DNA of 32,721 nucleotides from Shewanella sp. UCD-KL12 (GCF_001957125.1 NZ_MPHJ01000026.1:1-32721), one strand, 5' to 3'. Positions 1-6,489 are shown, counted from the first letter of the stretch. Numbers and translations are program-made. The notes: generated by a model not told the origin, from the sequence alone.

Positions 1-215
1 CAAACCTCTTTGATGGACTGGTTACGTATTAACCCCATCCAAAGCACGAGCCAGACTGCCTGCTGTGCAGGCAAACGGCGATTACGGATACTTGCCTTGT
101 TGGCTGTGAGTAATGACTGCTCTATCCACTCTGAATCAATAGCCTCCATTACAGAACCATAAGACCCACTTTCTTCAACAGACTCATGAACTAGCTCAAG
201 CTCTTGCGCAAACAT
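1..215 (-). CDS. IS4-family transposase, N-terminal part (incomplete at window edge)
   Basis: The reading frame opens with ATG at 215-213 and runs off the window, giving about 71 residues that begin MFAQELELVHESVEESGSYG. It contains IDSEWIEQSLLTANKASIRN followed by RRLPAQQAVWLVLWMGLIRN and QSIKEV. This matches the pattern of the IS4 transposase N-terminal domain (a WIEQ.L...G.AS.RRRRLP..Q..WL....L.R..SI.E. arrangement known for that family). The catalytic DDE part is outside the window, so intactness cannot be judged. No Shine-Dalgarno sequence precedes the ATG: seven T residues at the end of a hairpin abut it, which suggests expression is deliberately low. Confidence 0.85.
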   Translation of the reverse strand, partial: MFAQELELVHESVEESGSYGSVMEAIDSEWIEQSLLTANKASIRNRRLPAQQAVWLVLWMGLIRNQSIKEV

Positions 216-248
216 AAAAAAATCCCCACCAGAATACTGGTAGGGATT
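216..248 (-). terminator. Hairpin plus T7 tract abutting the transposase start
   Basis: AATCCCCACCAG (221-232) and CTGGTAGGGATT (237-248) form a 12-bp stem with one mismatch and a 4-base loop. On the minus strand the hairpin is followed at once by seven T and then the transposase ATG (215-213). This has the form of an intrinsic terminator placed to stop transcription entering the IS from outside. Blocking of impinging transcription is known for IS4-family members such as IS10 and IS50; its use here is inference. Confidence 0.65.
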
Positions 249-296
249 ATCTTTCATCTGCAGGATCGTTCAAGTCCTCTTAAACGATCGGCATTA

Positions 297-319
297 CGTC
301 ATAAAGACAGGCTTTTTCG
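297..319 (-). repeat. Half of a second tRNA-operon terminator, disrupted by the IS
   Basis: The 23 bases match 575-597 exactly, that is, the loop, one arm and the T tract of the working terminator downstream of the last intact tRNA. The other arm (AAAAAAGCC) is missing and replaced by the IS end. The copy belonged to the decayed tRNA-Leu unit at 345-456. Confidence 0.75.
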
Positions 320-344
320 TTATAAACTTTTCATTGATAAGGAG

Positions 345-456
345 TGGTACGGGAAGAGAGACCCCTCTCTATTTCTAAGTGCGTATCACACCTTACGACA
401 CCTGAACCTAAAGCTGCATGTCTACCCTATGTTCTAGCTTAGAGTACCACTCCCGC
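345..456 (-). pseudogene. Decayed tRNA-Leu(TAG) gene
   Basis: Both acceptor ends are intact (5' GCGGGAGTGG at 456-447, 3' TTCCCGTACCA at 355-345) and the TTTAGGTTC anticodon loop region survives. The interior is rearranged: the D arm is replaced by unrelated sequence, the TTCAAGT T-loop is lost (GAGAG GGGT CTCTC remains), and the whole is 112 nt against 85 nt for the intact copies. It cannot fold as a cloverleaf of normal size. It is the most promoter-distal unit and lies beyond the working terminator at 566-597, so it is probably little transcribed. Confidence 0.75.
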
Positions 457-467
457 ACTGCATCATG

Positions 468-494
468 CCTCCCCCTTAATAAGATCACGGGGGA
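468..494. repeat. C5/G5 inverted repeat between the decayed unit and the terminator
   Basis: CCCCC at 471-475 and GGGGG at 489-493 flank a loop of about 13 bases (TTAATAAGATCA...). No T tract follows on either strand. The rest of 457-565 shows no gene or tRNA that I can recognise. Confidence 0.35.
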
Positions 495-565
495 AAGCAG
501 TATATTCAAGATACAAAGCCTATTTCACTCTATCCATGAGAAATTGCCACAAATGTTCCAGGCAC

Positions 566-597
566 AAAAAAGCCCGTCATAAAGACAGGCTTTTTCG
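566..597 (-). terminator. Intrinsic terminator of the tRNA operon
   Basis: On the minus strand GCCTGTC - TTTAT - GACGGGC forms a 7-bp stem with one T-G pair, flanked by A5 upstream and T6 downstream. It lies 12 bases past the CCA end of the last intact tRNA-Leu and would end the transcript begun at the 2229-2257 promoter. Confidence 0.85.
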
Positions 598-608
598 TTA
601 TAAATAAA

Positions 609-693
<85 letters not shown>

Positions 694-724
694 ACTGAAT
701 CAAGTTTACATCTTGATGAGATGG

Positions 725-774
725 CGCTTAGAAGATTAATCTGGTGTGCCTAATATCAACACCACCACTCCCGC
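725..774 (-). pseudogene. 5'-half tRNA-Leu remnant R1
   Basis: The minus strand starts with the exact tRNA-Leu 5' end GCGGGAGTGGTGG, then a changed D-loop, then a sequence close to GCACACCAGATT ending at the anticodon stem. There is no 3' half. The same fusion (5' half plus a tail near AATCTTCTAAGCGCCATCT) precedes Leu copies 2 and 3, so it was duplicated together with the downstream gene. Confidence 0.75.
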
Positions 775-883
775 ACTGCATCAGTTTTACATCTTGAAGA
801 GATGTTGCTAGTTTTACATCTTATTAGGATGAAAACTTAAACCTATCTAGACATAAGCCCAAAATAATAGTTAAGTTTAAAAA

Positions 884-968
<85 letters not shown>

Positions 969-1000
969 ACTGCATCACTTTTACATCTTGATTAAGATGG

Positions 1001-1050
1001 CGTTAAGGAGATTAATCTGGCATGTCAAATATCAACACCAACACTCCCGA
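1001..1050 (-). pseudogene. 5'-half tRNA-Leu remnant R2
   Basis: The minus strand begins at about 1050 with CGGGAGTGTTGG (acceptor G1 lost or changed), continues with the altered D region TGTTGATATTTGACATGCCAG and ends with ATTAATCTCC. It is more diverged than R1 and R3 but has the same layout and sits immediately upstream of an intact tRNA-Leu. Confidence 0.7.
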
Positions 1051-1140
1051 ACAAGATTAGATTTAAACCGACTGTTAATAAATAATATAACACCAGTCTG
1101 AATCTTACTCTAGTTTTCCATCTTGAGCAGATGTAAAAAG

Positions 1141-1215
1141 TGGCTGGGGTACCAGGATTCGAACCTGGGGATGCCGAGATCAAAACCCGGTGCCTTACCG
1201 CTTGGCGATACCCCA
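1141..1215 (-). tRNA. tRNA-Gln (anticodon TTG), copy 1
   Basis: The 75-nt gene has acceptor TGGGGTA paired with TACCCCA, discriminator G and encoded CCA. The anticodon loop is TTTTGAT, so the anticodon is TTG. The anticodon stem CCGGG/CTCGG contains one G-T pair. The T arm is CCAGG-TTCGAAT-CCTGG. It differs from the other two Gln copies by one base in the variable loop (CATCC here, CATTC there). Confidence 0.97.
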
Positions 1216-1269
1216 ACAAATTTCTTGCTAAGTTACAAACTCAAACACTAAGCCTGTATCTTTTAATAA

Positions 1270-1354
<85 letters not shown>

Positions 1355-1384
1355 ACTGCATCAGTTTTACATCTTGATGAGATG

Positions 1385-1436
1385 GCGCTTAAGAGATTAA
1401 TCTGGCGTGCCTAATATCAACACCACCACTCCTTCA
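1385..1436 (-). pseudogene. 5'-half tRNA-Leu remnant R3
   Basis: The minus strand reads GGAGTGGTGGTGTTGATATT then AGGCACGCCAGATTAATCT. It is the same 5'-half fusion as R1, with the first acceptor bases changed (GTGAAGGAG in place of GCGGGAG). The tail runs into a CATCT...AGATG hairpin and then intact tRNA-Leu copy 3. Confidence 0.75.
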
Positions 1437-1491
1437 CAGCATCAGTTTTACATCCGATGAAAGATGTCTCATTTAACATCTGAGAAAAAGA

Positions 1492-1568
1492 TGGTAGCAA
1501 TAGCGGGACTTGAACCTGCGACCCCAGCATTATGAATGCTGTGCTCTAACCAGCTGAGCTATATTGCC
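1492..1568 (-). tRNA. tRNA-Met (elongator, anticodon CAT), copy 1
   Basis: The 77-nt gene has acceptor GGCAATA paired with TATTGCT (G1-T72 wobble), discriminator A and encoded CCA. The anticodon stem is CAGCA/TGCTG with loop TTCATAA, anticodon CAT. The first acceptor pair and the lack of three G-C pairs at the base of the anticodon stem fit elongator rather than initiator Met. A C34 read as lysidine for Ile is not suggested, since the body resembles E. coli metT/metU. Confidence 0.95.
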
Positions 1569-1603
1569 ACAACAACCAGTGTATACGTTTAACCGTATAA
1601 AAA

Positions 1604-1678
1604 TGGCTGGGGTACCAGGATTCGAACCTGGGAATGCCGAGATCAAAACCCGGTGCCTTACCGCTTGGCGATACCCCA
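1604..1678 (-). tRNA. tRNA-Gln (anticodon TTG), copy 2
   Basis: 75 nt, identical to the copy at 1710-1784, with anticodon TTG, CATTC variable loop and encoded CCA. It is one of two adjacent Gln genes, in the position of the glnU-glnW pair in the E. coli metT operon. Confidence 0.97.
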
Positions 1679-1709
1679 AAATCTTTTCAGATTATGAAGT
1701 GTAGAAAGA

Positions 1710-1784
1710 TGGCTGGGGTACCAGGATTCGAACCTGGGAATGCCGAGATCAAAACCCGGTGCCTTACCGCTTGGCGATACCCCA
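1710..1784 (-). tRNA. tRNA-Gln (anticodon TTG), copy 3
   Basis: 75 nt with acceptor TGGGGTA/TACCCCA, loop TTTTGAT and encoded CCA. It follows tRNA-Leu copy 4 in transcription order, as in the E. coli order Met-Leu-Gln-Gln-Met. Confidence 0.97.
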
Positions 1785-1833
1785 ATCTTTCTTAACACTT
1801 CAAATACTAGATAAATCTAGCATTCAAAATAAA

Positions 1834-1918
<85 letters not shown>

Positions 1919-1952
1919 ACTACACCTCTATGTTTTACATCTGAGAGAAAGA

Positions 1953-2004
1953 TGGTAGTGAACGATGAGACTTGAACCTAAGTTCTTAGAATCAGTAATT
2001 CACA
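1953..2004 (-). pseudogene. 52-nt tRNA-like element A
   Basis: The minus strand ends ...AGGTTCAAGTCTCATCG then TTCACTACCA. The 5' end TGTGAA pairs with TTCAC- before ACCA over five bases, so an acceptor-like stem, a T-loop (TTCAAGT) and a CCA end are present. The element is too short for D and anticodon arms of normal size. It is a near copy of element B (2034-2085) at an 81-base period. Element B keeps one more acceptor pair and an internal stem that is broken here. Confidence 0.6.
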
Positions 2005-2033
2005 ACACCTCATGTTTTACATCTGGAGAAAGA

Positions 2034-2085
2034 TGGTAGTGAACGATGAGACTTGAACCTAAGTTACTAGCATCAGTAATTCACC
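2034..2085 (-). pseudogene. 52-nt tRNA-like element B
   Basis: The minus strand starts GGTGAA and ends TTCACT-ACCA, giving a 6-bp acceptor-like stem (first pair G-T) with discriminator A and CCA. Inside, TTACT-GATGCT-AGTAA forms a perfect 5-bp hairpin, followed by a T-loop TTCAAGT. No D arm is present. It lies inside the tRNA transcript between Met copy 2 and Leu copy 4. It may be a deletion derivative of a lost tRNA gene, or a retained mini tRNA mimic; the sequence alone does not decide. Confidence 0.6.
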
Positions 2086-2114
2086 ACATCTCAGGTTTTA
2101 CATCTCGAGAAAGA

Positions 2115-2191
2115 TGGTAGCAATAGCGGGACTTGAACCTGCGACCCCAGCATTATGAATGCTGTGCTCTAACCAGCTGAGCTATATTGCC
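2115..2191 (-). tRNA. tRNA-Met (elongator, anticodon CAT), copy 2; first gene of the operon
   Basis: 77 nt, identical to the copy at 1492-1568, with loop TTCATAA and encoded CCA. It begins 38 bases after the -10 box at 2229-2234, so it is the first tRNA of the transcript, like metT in E. coli. Confidence 0.95.
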
Positions 2192-2228
2192 ACTGTTTTA
2201 AAGTTCCTCTTGGTGAGGAACGGGGCGT

Positions 2229-2257
2229 ATTATGCTTATTCAGCGTAATCAGGTCAA
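2229..2257 (-). promoter_or_regulatory. sigma70 promoter of the tRNA operon
   Basis: On the minus strand TTGACC (2257-2252), a 17-base spacer and CATAAT (2234-2229) are followed by the GC-rich discriminator ACGCCCCG. Near-consensus boxes with optimal spacing and a GC-rich discriminator are typical of stable-RNA promoters under stringent control; the stringent control itself is inferred. The rest of 2192-2490 holds this promoter and the ychF terminator and no gene. Confidence 0.9.
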
Positions 2258-2393
2258 CCGCTTTTTTTCGCAAATATAAACTAATTTCGCCGTTCGCCTA
2301 TTACTTCACCAAACTGAGCACCAGATGCGCAAATATAGCTGATTTATCATGATTGAGATAGCGAAAAGCCTGGCTTTCTAGGCCAAATAAACT

Positions 2394-2427
2394 AAAAGAG
2401 CCTAATTGATTACAATTGGGCTCTTTT
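2394..2427 (-). terminator. Terminator downstream of ychF
   Basis: AAAAGAGCCTAATTG (2394-2408) pairs with CAATTGGGCTCTTTT (2413-2427) over 15 bp with one T-G pair and loop ATTA. A run of T follows on the minus strand within the stem end. It lies 64 bases past the ychF stop and upstream of the tRNA promoter, so it insulates the two units. It could work in both directions. Confidence 0.8.
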
Positions 2428-2490
2428 AAATCTAGTGACTAAAAAGCATAAATAAAGCTATTTCAGCTCACTCAATCACAAAATAACTTG

Positions 2491-3582
2491 TTATACATTA
2501 AATAAGAAATGCATCACATCGCCATCTTTAACGATATATGACTTACCTTCCACGCGTAACTTACCCGCTTCTTTGGCACCCGCTTCACCTTTATAGGTAA
2601 TAAAGTCATCATATGCCATAACCTGTGCACGGATGAAGCCACGTTCGAAGTCAGTATGAATAACACCAGCTGCCTGTGGCGCTGAAGCGCCGATAGCAAC
2701 AGTCCATGCACGAACCTCTTTAACACCTGCGGTAAAGTATGTTTGTAGCGTCAGGAGATCATAACCAGCTCGAATAACACGATCTAAGCCAGGCTCTTCT
2801 AGACCTAGGTCCGCCATAAACTCTTCACGGTCTTCTGCATCCATTTCAGCTAGTTCTGATTCAATGGCTGCACAAACAGCAACAACAACTGCGTTTTCTT
2901 TTGCTGCAATTTCACGAACGGTATCTAAATGAGGGTTATTCTCGAAGCCATCTTCAGAAACGTTAGCTATGTACATCGTTGGTTTAAGCGTCAAAAAGTT
3001 AAGGTAAGCAACAGCAGCCTTCTCTTCATCTGACAGCGCTAAAGAACGAAGCATTAAACCTTCATTTAATGGCTCAACCATTTTCTCTAGTACAGACACT
3101 TCAAATTTAGCATCTTGATCGCCACCTTTAGCACGCTTAGCTTGACGCTGAATCGCTCTTTCACATGAATCAAGATCGGCAAGCGCTAACTCGGTATTAA
3201 TAACTTCAATATCTGCTGCAGGAGAAACCTTATTAGCAACATGAACAATGTTGTCATCTTCAAAACAACGAACCACATGACCAATCGCATCAGTTTCACG
3301 GATGTTAGCTAGGAATTTATTACCTAGACCTTCACCTTTAGAAGCACCAGCAACAAGGCCTGCGATATCAACAAACTCCATCGTAGTTGGTAACACTCGC
3401 TCAGGGTTAACAATCGCAGCGAGTTTTTCTAAACGCGAATCAGGTACCGGCACGACACCAGTATTGGGTTCAATTGTACAAAACGGGAAGTTTGACGCTT
3501 CGATGCCAGCTTTTGTTAACGCATTAAACAGTGTTGATTTACCTACGTTTGGCAGGCCAACGATGCCACATTTAAAACCCAT
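2491..3582 (-). CDS. ychF: Redox-regulated ribosome-binding ATPase YchF (Obg family)
   Basis: This is a cytoplasmic TRAFAC P-loop protein that binds ribosomes and, in the studied orthologue, prefers ATP to GTP. The 363 residues equal the E. coli length. The P-loop GLPNVGKST is at residues 9-17, followed by the switch II motif DIAGLV (near 68-73), then a coiled-coil segment rich in charged residues (about 130-200) and a C-terminal TGS domain with LQTYFTAGVKEVRAW and HTDFERGFIRAQV. The start ATG at 3582 has AAGGTAA seven bases upstream. It lies 126 bases downstream of pth, in the pth-ychF order common in gammaproteobacteria, and ends before a strong terminator. Nothing unusual is seen. Confidence 0.97.
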   Translation of the reverse strand: MGFKCGIVGLPNVGKSTLFNALTKAGIEASNFPFCTIEPNTGVVPVPDSRLEKLAAIVNPERVLPTTMEFVDIAGLVAGASKGEGLGNKFLANIRETDAIGHVVRCFEDDNIVHVANKVSPAADIEVINTELALADLDSCERAIQRQAKRAKGGDQDAKFEVSVLEKMVEPLNEGLMLRSLALSDEEKAAVAYLNFLTLKPTMYIANVSEDGFENNPHLDTVREIAAKENAVVVAVCAAIESELAEMDAEDREEFMADLGLEEPGLDRVIRAGYDLLTLQTYFTAGVKEVRAWTVAIGASAPQAAGVIHTDFERGFIRAQVMAYDDFITYKGEAGAKEAGKLRVEGKSYIVKDGDVMHFLFNV

Positions 3583-3617
3583 ATCTTTACCTTATATCTC
3601 ATTAGTAGACTCACTAA

Positions 3618-3635
3618 CACGATAGTTAAATCGTG
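3618..3635. repeat. Inverted repeat in the pth-ychF gap
   Basis: CACGAT - AGTTAA - ATCGTG is a perfect 6-bp inverted repeat located 36-53 bases before the ychF start. It could be a leader hairpin or an operator; no factor can be named. Confidence 0.3.
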
Positions 3636-3708
3636 AAATTGAGTTAAGTTCTTATATTGAGCGGCTTAAGAAGCCACATCAAAAAATCATTATCTATCGC
3701 CAAAGGTG

Positions 3709-4293
3709 CTACGCAGTAAAGGCGTGTAACCGATTCATAGCCTTGGCCATACTTTCATTAAACAGGATCTCAGTCGAGCGAACAGCTTCATCAATCACTG
3801 TATCTATTTGAGTCTGTTCTGTTGCAGGGGCTTTACCCAGCACATAGTTACTCACCTGGTTTCTGTCACCAGGATGACCAATACCAATGCGTAATCGATA
3901 AAAGCCTTTATTATTACCGAGGCTAGCAATGATATCTTTTAAGCCATTATGACCACCGTGACCACCGCCAAGTTTAAACTTAGCGACACCCGGTTCCATA
4001 TCTAGCTCGTCATGGGCAACAAGGATCTCATCCGCTTCAATTCGGAAGAAGTTTGCTAATGCACCTACAGATTTACCGCTTAAGTTCATAAACGTACTCG
4101 GGATCAATAAGCGAACATCTTTACCGTGAAGCGTCACCCTTGCCGTCAATCCATAATACTTACTATCAGCGACTAACGTTGCACCACAAATTCTAGCGAG
4201 CTCTCTTACATACCACTCACCAGCATTATGGCGTGTTTGCGCATATTTCTCGCCAGGATTCGCTAGCCCAACAATAAGTTTAATATTACTCAT
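3709..4293 (-). CDS. pth: Peptidyl-tRNA hydrolase
   Basis: This enzyme frees peptides from prematurely released peptidyl-tRNA and so recycles tRNA. The 194 residues equal the usual Pth length. Active-site residues known for the family are present: N12 in GLANPG, the catalytic base H22 in TRHNAG, N70 in TFMNLSG, D95 in AHDELD and N116 in GHNGLKD. The ATG at 4293 is preceded by only a weak ribosome-binding site. A promoter at 4379-4407 and a leader hairpin lie upstream, and ychF follows. Its position next to a large tRNA operon fits its role in tRNA economy, but that adjacency may be chance. Confidence 0.97.
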   Translation of the reverse strand: MSNIKLIVGLANPGEKYAQTRHNAGEWYVRELARICGATLVADSKYYGLTARVTLHGKDVRLLIPSTFMNLSGKSVGALANFFRIEADEILVAHDELDMEPGVAKFKLGGGHGGHNGLKDIIASLGNNKGFYRLRIGIGHPGDRNQVSNYVLGKAPATEQTQIDTVIDEAVRSTEILFNESMAKAMNRLHAFTA

Positions 4294-4330
4294 TCAGCCC
4301 ATTCTTTGATTCATTCAACATACGCCTCCA

Positions 4331-4354
4331 GCTATTTCAACGATTGAAAATAGC
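4331..4354 (-). promoter_or_regulatory. Hairpin in the pth leader
   Basis: On the minus strand GCTATTTTCAA - TCG - TTGAAATAGC folds into a 10-bp stem with one bulged T. It sits between the proposed pth promoter and the start codon, so it would be in the mRNA leader. No T tract follows it, so it is not an obvious attenuator. Confidence 0.4.
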
Positions 4355-4378
4355 GAGGTCGCAAAACAAAAACGCGGC

Positions 4379-4407
4379 ATTTTAACACTGTATGCTTGAG
4401 GCAACAA
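4379..4407 (-). promoter_or_regulatory. Probable sigma70 promoter of pth
   Basis: On the minus strand TTGTTG (4407-4402), a 17-base spacer and TAAAAT (4384-4379) are followed by a GC-rich GCCGCG. It lies 86 bases before the pth start. Confidence 0.5.
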
Positions 4408-4449
4408 ATTATAAGCAAAAAAGGATGAAGAAAGTTGTAAACAGATAAA

Positions 4450-4474
4450 CCACAAAGGTGAAAACGCTTTGTGG
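4450..4474 (-). terminator. Hairpin downstream of the ubiquinone hydroxylase gene
   Basis: CCACAAAG (4450-4457) pairs with CTTTGTGG (4467-4474) across a 9-base loop, and on the minus strand it is followed by TTTATC. It lies 43 bases past the stop codon. The T tract is short, so it is a moderate terminator candidate. Confidence 0.5.
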
Positions 4475-4516
4475 CTGTATGAAGGTTTCTGAATTGATTA
4501 CATTGATATAAAAGGG

Positions 4517-5713
4517 TTACTTAAGCCCCATTGCGTATTTCAACACCTGTTTTTTTAACGGTGAATCAACGTTAGCCAGTTTCAACGCAGCATTTCGTAA
4601 CACTTTCAAAGGCAGCAGTTCATTACTAAAGCCTGCATAAAACAGATCCATAGCAGACATCATCAACAGGTTATCTTTATAACGCTTAGATTGATACTCC
4701 GATAAATTCGCGTTATCCCACCACGGTTTACCCGCCTCTTTAGCTTGTGAAATGCAATCAATTAATGCTTCAACATCTTTAAAGCCGATATTCACGCCTT
4801 GCCCAGCTAGAGGGTTTATCGTATGCGCGGCATCGCCGAGTATAACCAGATTATCGGAGTAATAAGATTGAGCATGACGCCTAGTGAGTTTAAAGCTACC
4901 CTTTCGTTGCACTTTGAATGCGCGATTAAGCCGCTCAGGAAAATGCAACTTAACCTGTTTCTCGAGCGCCTGATTACTTAGTTGTGATAGCTGCTCTATT
5001 CGTCCAGCATCATCATACCAAACTAATGAAGCATTTTTACCTGGTAAAGGCAGCAGTGAGCGAGGACCTTTTGGGGTAAATTGCTGCCATGTAACATCTT
5101 GCTGTTCTTCTTCGGTTTCGATATTAATTAGCATGGCCGACTGTGAGTAATCCCAGCCCATTAGACCAATCCCAGCCCATTGCCTAACTTGTGAATTTGC
5201 CCCATCAGCCCCTACAAGCAACTTAGCGTTAACTTGTAAACCATCATCTAGGTAAACAGCAATGCCCTGCTCTAACTGTTCAAAACGTTCAACTCTCCGA
5301 GGGCAATAAAGCTCAATATTTTCAAATTGATTAAACTGCTCCCACAAAGCAAGCTGCACGAGTCTATTTTCGACGATATGGCCAAGATGCGTAGCCTTGA
5401 CCTGTTCGACATGAAACTGGGTGATAAAACCATCAAGTTCCCAGGTTTCCAACCCTAAATAAGCGGCGCGTCTCATTTTCGAAATAGCATCCTGTGCCCC
5501 GAGGCGATCTAACAAGTTTTCAGAAGCCACACTAAAAGCAGAGACCCTAAGATCCAGTTCTTGCTCGCACTGATATGCTTCTGGTTGGAAAGCTTCAACA
5601 ACAGCAACACTCAACCCTAGCTGAGCGCAGCCTATTGCAGTAGCCGCTCCAACCATACCGCCACCAACAATGACGATATCTTTTTCTACACAAGCTTGCT
5701 TGGAATGACTCAC
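4517..5713 (-). CDS. ubiF: FAD-dependent ubiquinone biosynthesis hydroxylase, UbiF type
   Basis: This is a flavoprotein monooxygenase of the UbiH/UbiF/Coq6 family; UbiF hydroxylates the benzoquinol ring late in ubiquinone synthesis. Motifs appear in family order: the N-terminal Rossmann fingerprint IVIVGGGMVGAA, the DG motif LLVGADGANSQVRQW, and the second FAD motif LVILGDAAHTINPLAGQG. About 398 residues is close to E. coli UbiF (391). Starts at GTG 5713 or TTG 5716 are both possible; AAGG at about 5725-5728 fits either, and I prefer the GTG. UbiF rather than UbiH is chosen because the gene lies between the metT-like tRNA operon and miaB and diverges from miaB, as in E. coli; sequence alone could also fit another member of the family. 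Confidence 0.88.
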   Translation of the reverse strand: MSHSKQACVEKDIVIVGGGMVGAATAIGCAQLGLSVAVVEAFQPEAYQCEQELDLRVSAFSVASENLLDRLGAQDAISKMRRAAYLGLETWELDGFITQFHVEQVKATHLGHIVENRLVQLALWEQFNQFENIELYCPRRVERFEQLEQGIAVYLDDGLQVNAKLLVGADGANSQVRQWAGIGLMGWDYSQSAMLINIETEEEQQDVTWQQFTPKGPRSLLPLPGKNASLVWYDDAGRIEQLSQLSNQALEKQVKLHFPERLNRAFKVQRKGSFKLTRRHAQSYYSDNLVILGDAAHTINPLAGQGVNIGFKDVEALIDCISQAKEAGKPWWDNANLSEYQSKRYKDNLLMMSAMDLFYAGFSNELLPLKVLRNAALKLANVDSPLKKQVLKYAMGLK

Positions 5714-5927
5714 CAATTACTACCTTATTTAACGTTGGTTTAATAAAGGTCGCTCAACTCTGGCCACCTAGATTCTAATTAAAATATTACAAAATCATTT
5801 CATACGTATGTAAATGTGACTGAACCTGCTCTGGCTCATACCCGGTTACAAACTGAACACTTTTAAAACAGTTTTCTGATTTACACTCACAGCACTAAAA
5901 GCAACCAATGGATTGAGAGAGCATATT

Positions 5928-6296
5928 ATGAAAAAACTAACCGCTTGTATCTTTATCATCATCGGCCTTATTTCAACGCAAGTATCGGCTGAAGGCATAC
6001 AAAACAAGACGATTGAAAGAATCACAGTAAACTATAAATCACCTTTTGATTATGCCCTATATCAATATACGACGGAAATCTTGATGCAATTCAAACTTGA
6101 AATTGCAGCTGATATTTATAAACAAGCGCGAGCAGGCTCGAATCAAATGGCTCACTCTATCGCAAAGCAGTTTAATGTGAGCCAACAATCAGCATCAAAT
6201 CGTCATGATGCAAACAAACACAATCAGTACCAATCTGTCGCCAACAGAAAGCACCATGACAACGCTATAACCATAAGTAGTGCAGCCCCACTTTAA
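5928..6296 (+). CDS. Small secreted protein of unknown function
   Basis: I do not recognise this protein. It has 122 residues from the ATG at 5928, which follows a GAGAGAG ribosome-binding site; a TTG 15 bases upstream is less likely. Residues 1-21 form a clear Sec signal peptide (two lysines, hydrophobic core ACIFIIIGLIS, likely cut after VSA). The mature part has an amphipathic helical stretch around DYALYQYTTEILMQFKLEIA (residues about 42-61) and a polar tail rich in Gln, Asn, His and Ser with no cysteine. It is probably periplasmic. It stands alone between divergent ubiF and miaB, with a possible terminator hairpin after it. Base and codon use look like the neighbours. Confidence 0.7.
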   Translation: MKKLTACIFIIIGLISTQVSAEGIQNKTIERITVNYKSPFDYALYQYTTEILMQFKLEIAADIYKQARAGSNQMAHSIAKQFNVSQQSASNRHDANKHNQYQSVANRKHHDNAITISSAAPL

Positions 6297-6331
6297 ATGT
6301 AAACTCAAACGCTTTGTCGCAAACTTGCTTA

Positions 6332-6355
6332 GCTAACCAAAAGGAGTTGGTTAGC
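6332..6355 (+). terminator. Hairpin after the small secreted gene
   Basis: GCTAACCAA (6332-6340) pairs perfectly with TTGGTTAGC (6347-6355) over a 6-base loop, 35 bases after the stop codon. The following ACCTTTAATA is only weakly T-rich, so termination is uncertain. Confidence 0.4.
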
Positions 6356-6418
6356 ACCTTTAATATCAGGGTTAGCCCTCTGCATCATAAGTATTTTTGA
6401 ATATTAACGCGCAAATGC

Positions 6419-6447
6419 TAGCCAGTTGCGAACTCAGAGGGTAAAAT
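6419..6447 (+). promoter_or_regulatory. Possible sigma70 promoter of miaB
   Basis: TAGCCA (6419-6424), a 17-base spacer and TAAAAT (6442-6447) precede the miaB start by 42 bases. The -35 box matches four of six consensus bases. Confidence 0.4.
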
Positions 6448-6489
6448 GTCGCGCTGTTTTTCCCGTGCTTCCAAGAGTGACATAAACTG

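Larger units (their letters stand above)
1..296 (-). mobile_element. IS4-family insertion sequence, one end only (cut by window edge)
   Basis: The outer end at about 296 reads on the minus strand TAATGCCGATCGTTTAAG, closely like the terminal inverted repeat I recall for IS4 (TAATGCCGATCAGTTAAG). Just inside it lie a second copy of the GATCGTT motif in inverted orientation (264-270 against 282-288), a hairpin, and the start of the transposase. The other end lies beyond base 1, so the target duplication cannot be checked. Sequence outside the end (297 onward) matches the inside of the tRNA-operon terminator found again at 574-597, so the element sits within a terminator copy. The exact outer boundary could be off by a base or two. 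Confidence 0.8.

Noticed and set aside
3660..3676. Hairpin after pth as a terminator
   Set aside because: The short GTGGCTT/AAGCCGC stem has no T tract, so pth and ychF may be co-transcribed.
5854..5879. sigmaE-like boxes TGAACAC and TCTGA upstream of the small secreted gene
   Set aside because: The spacer is 14 bases, shorter than the usual 15-16, and the -35 lacks the second G; too weak to call.
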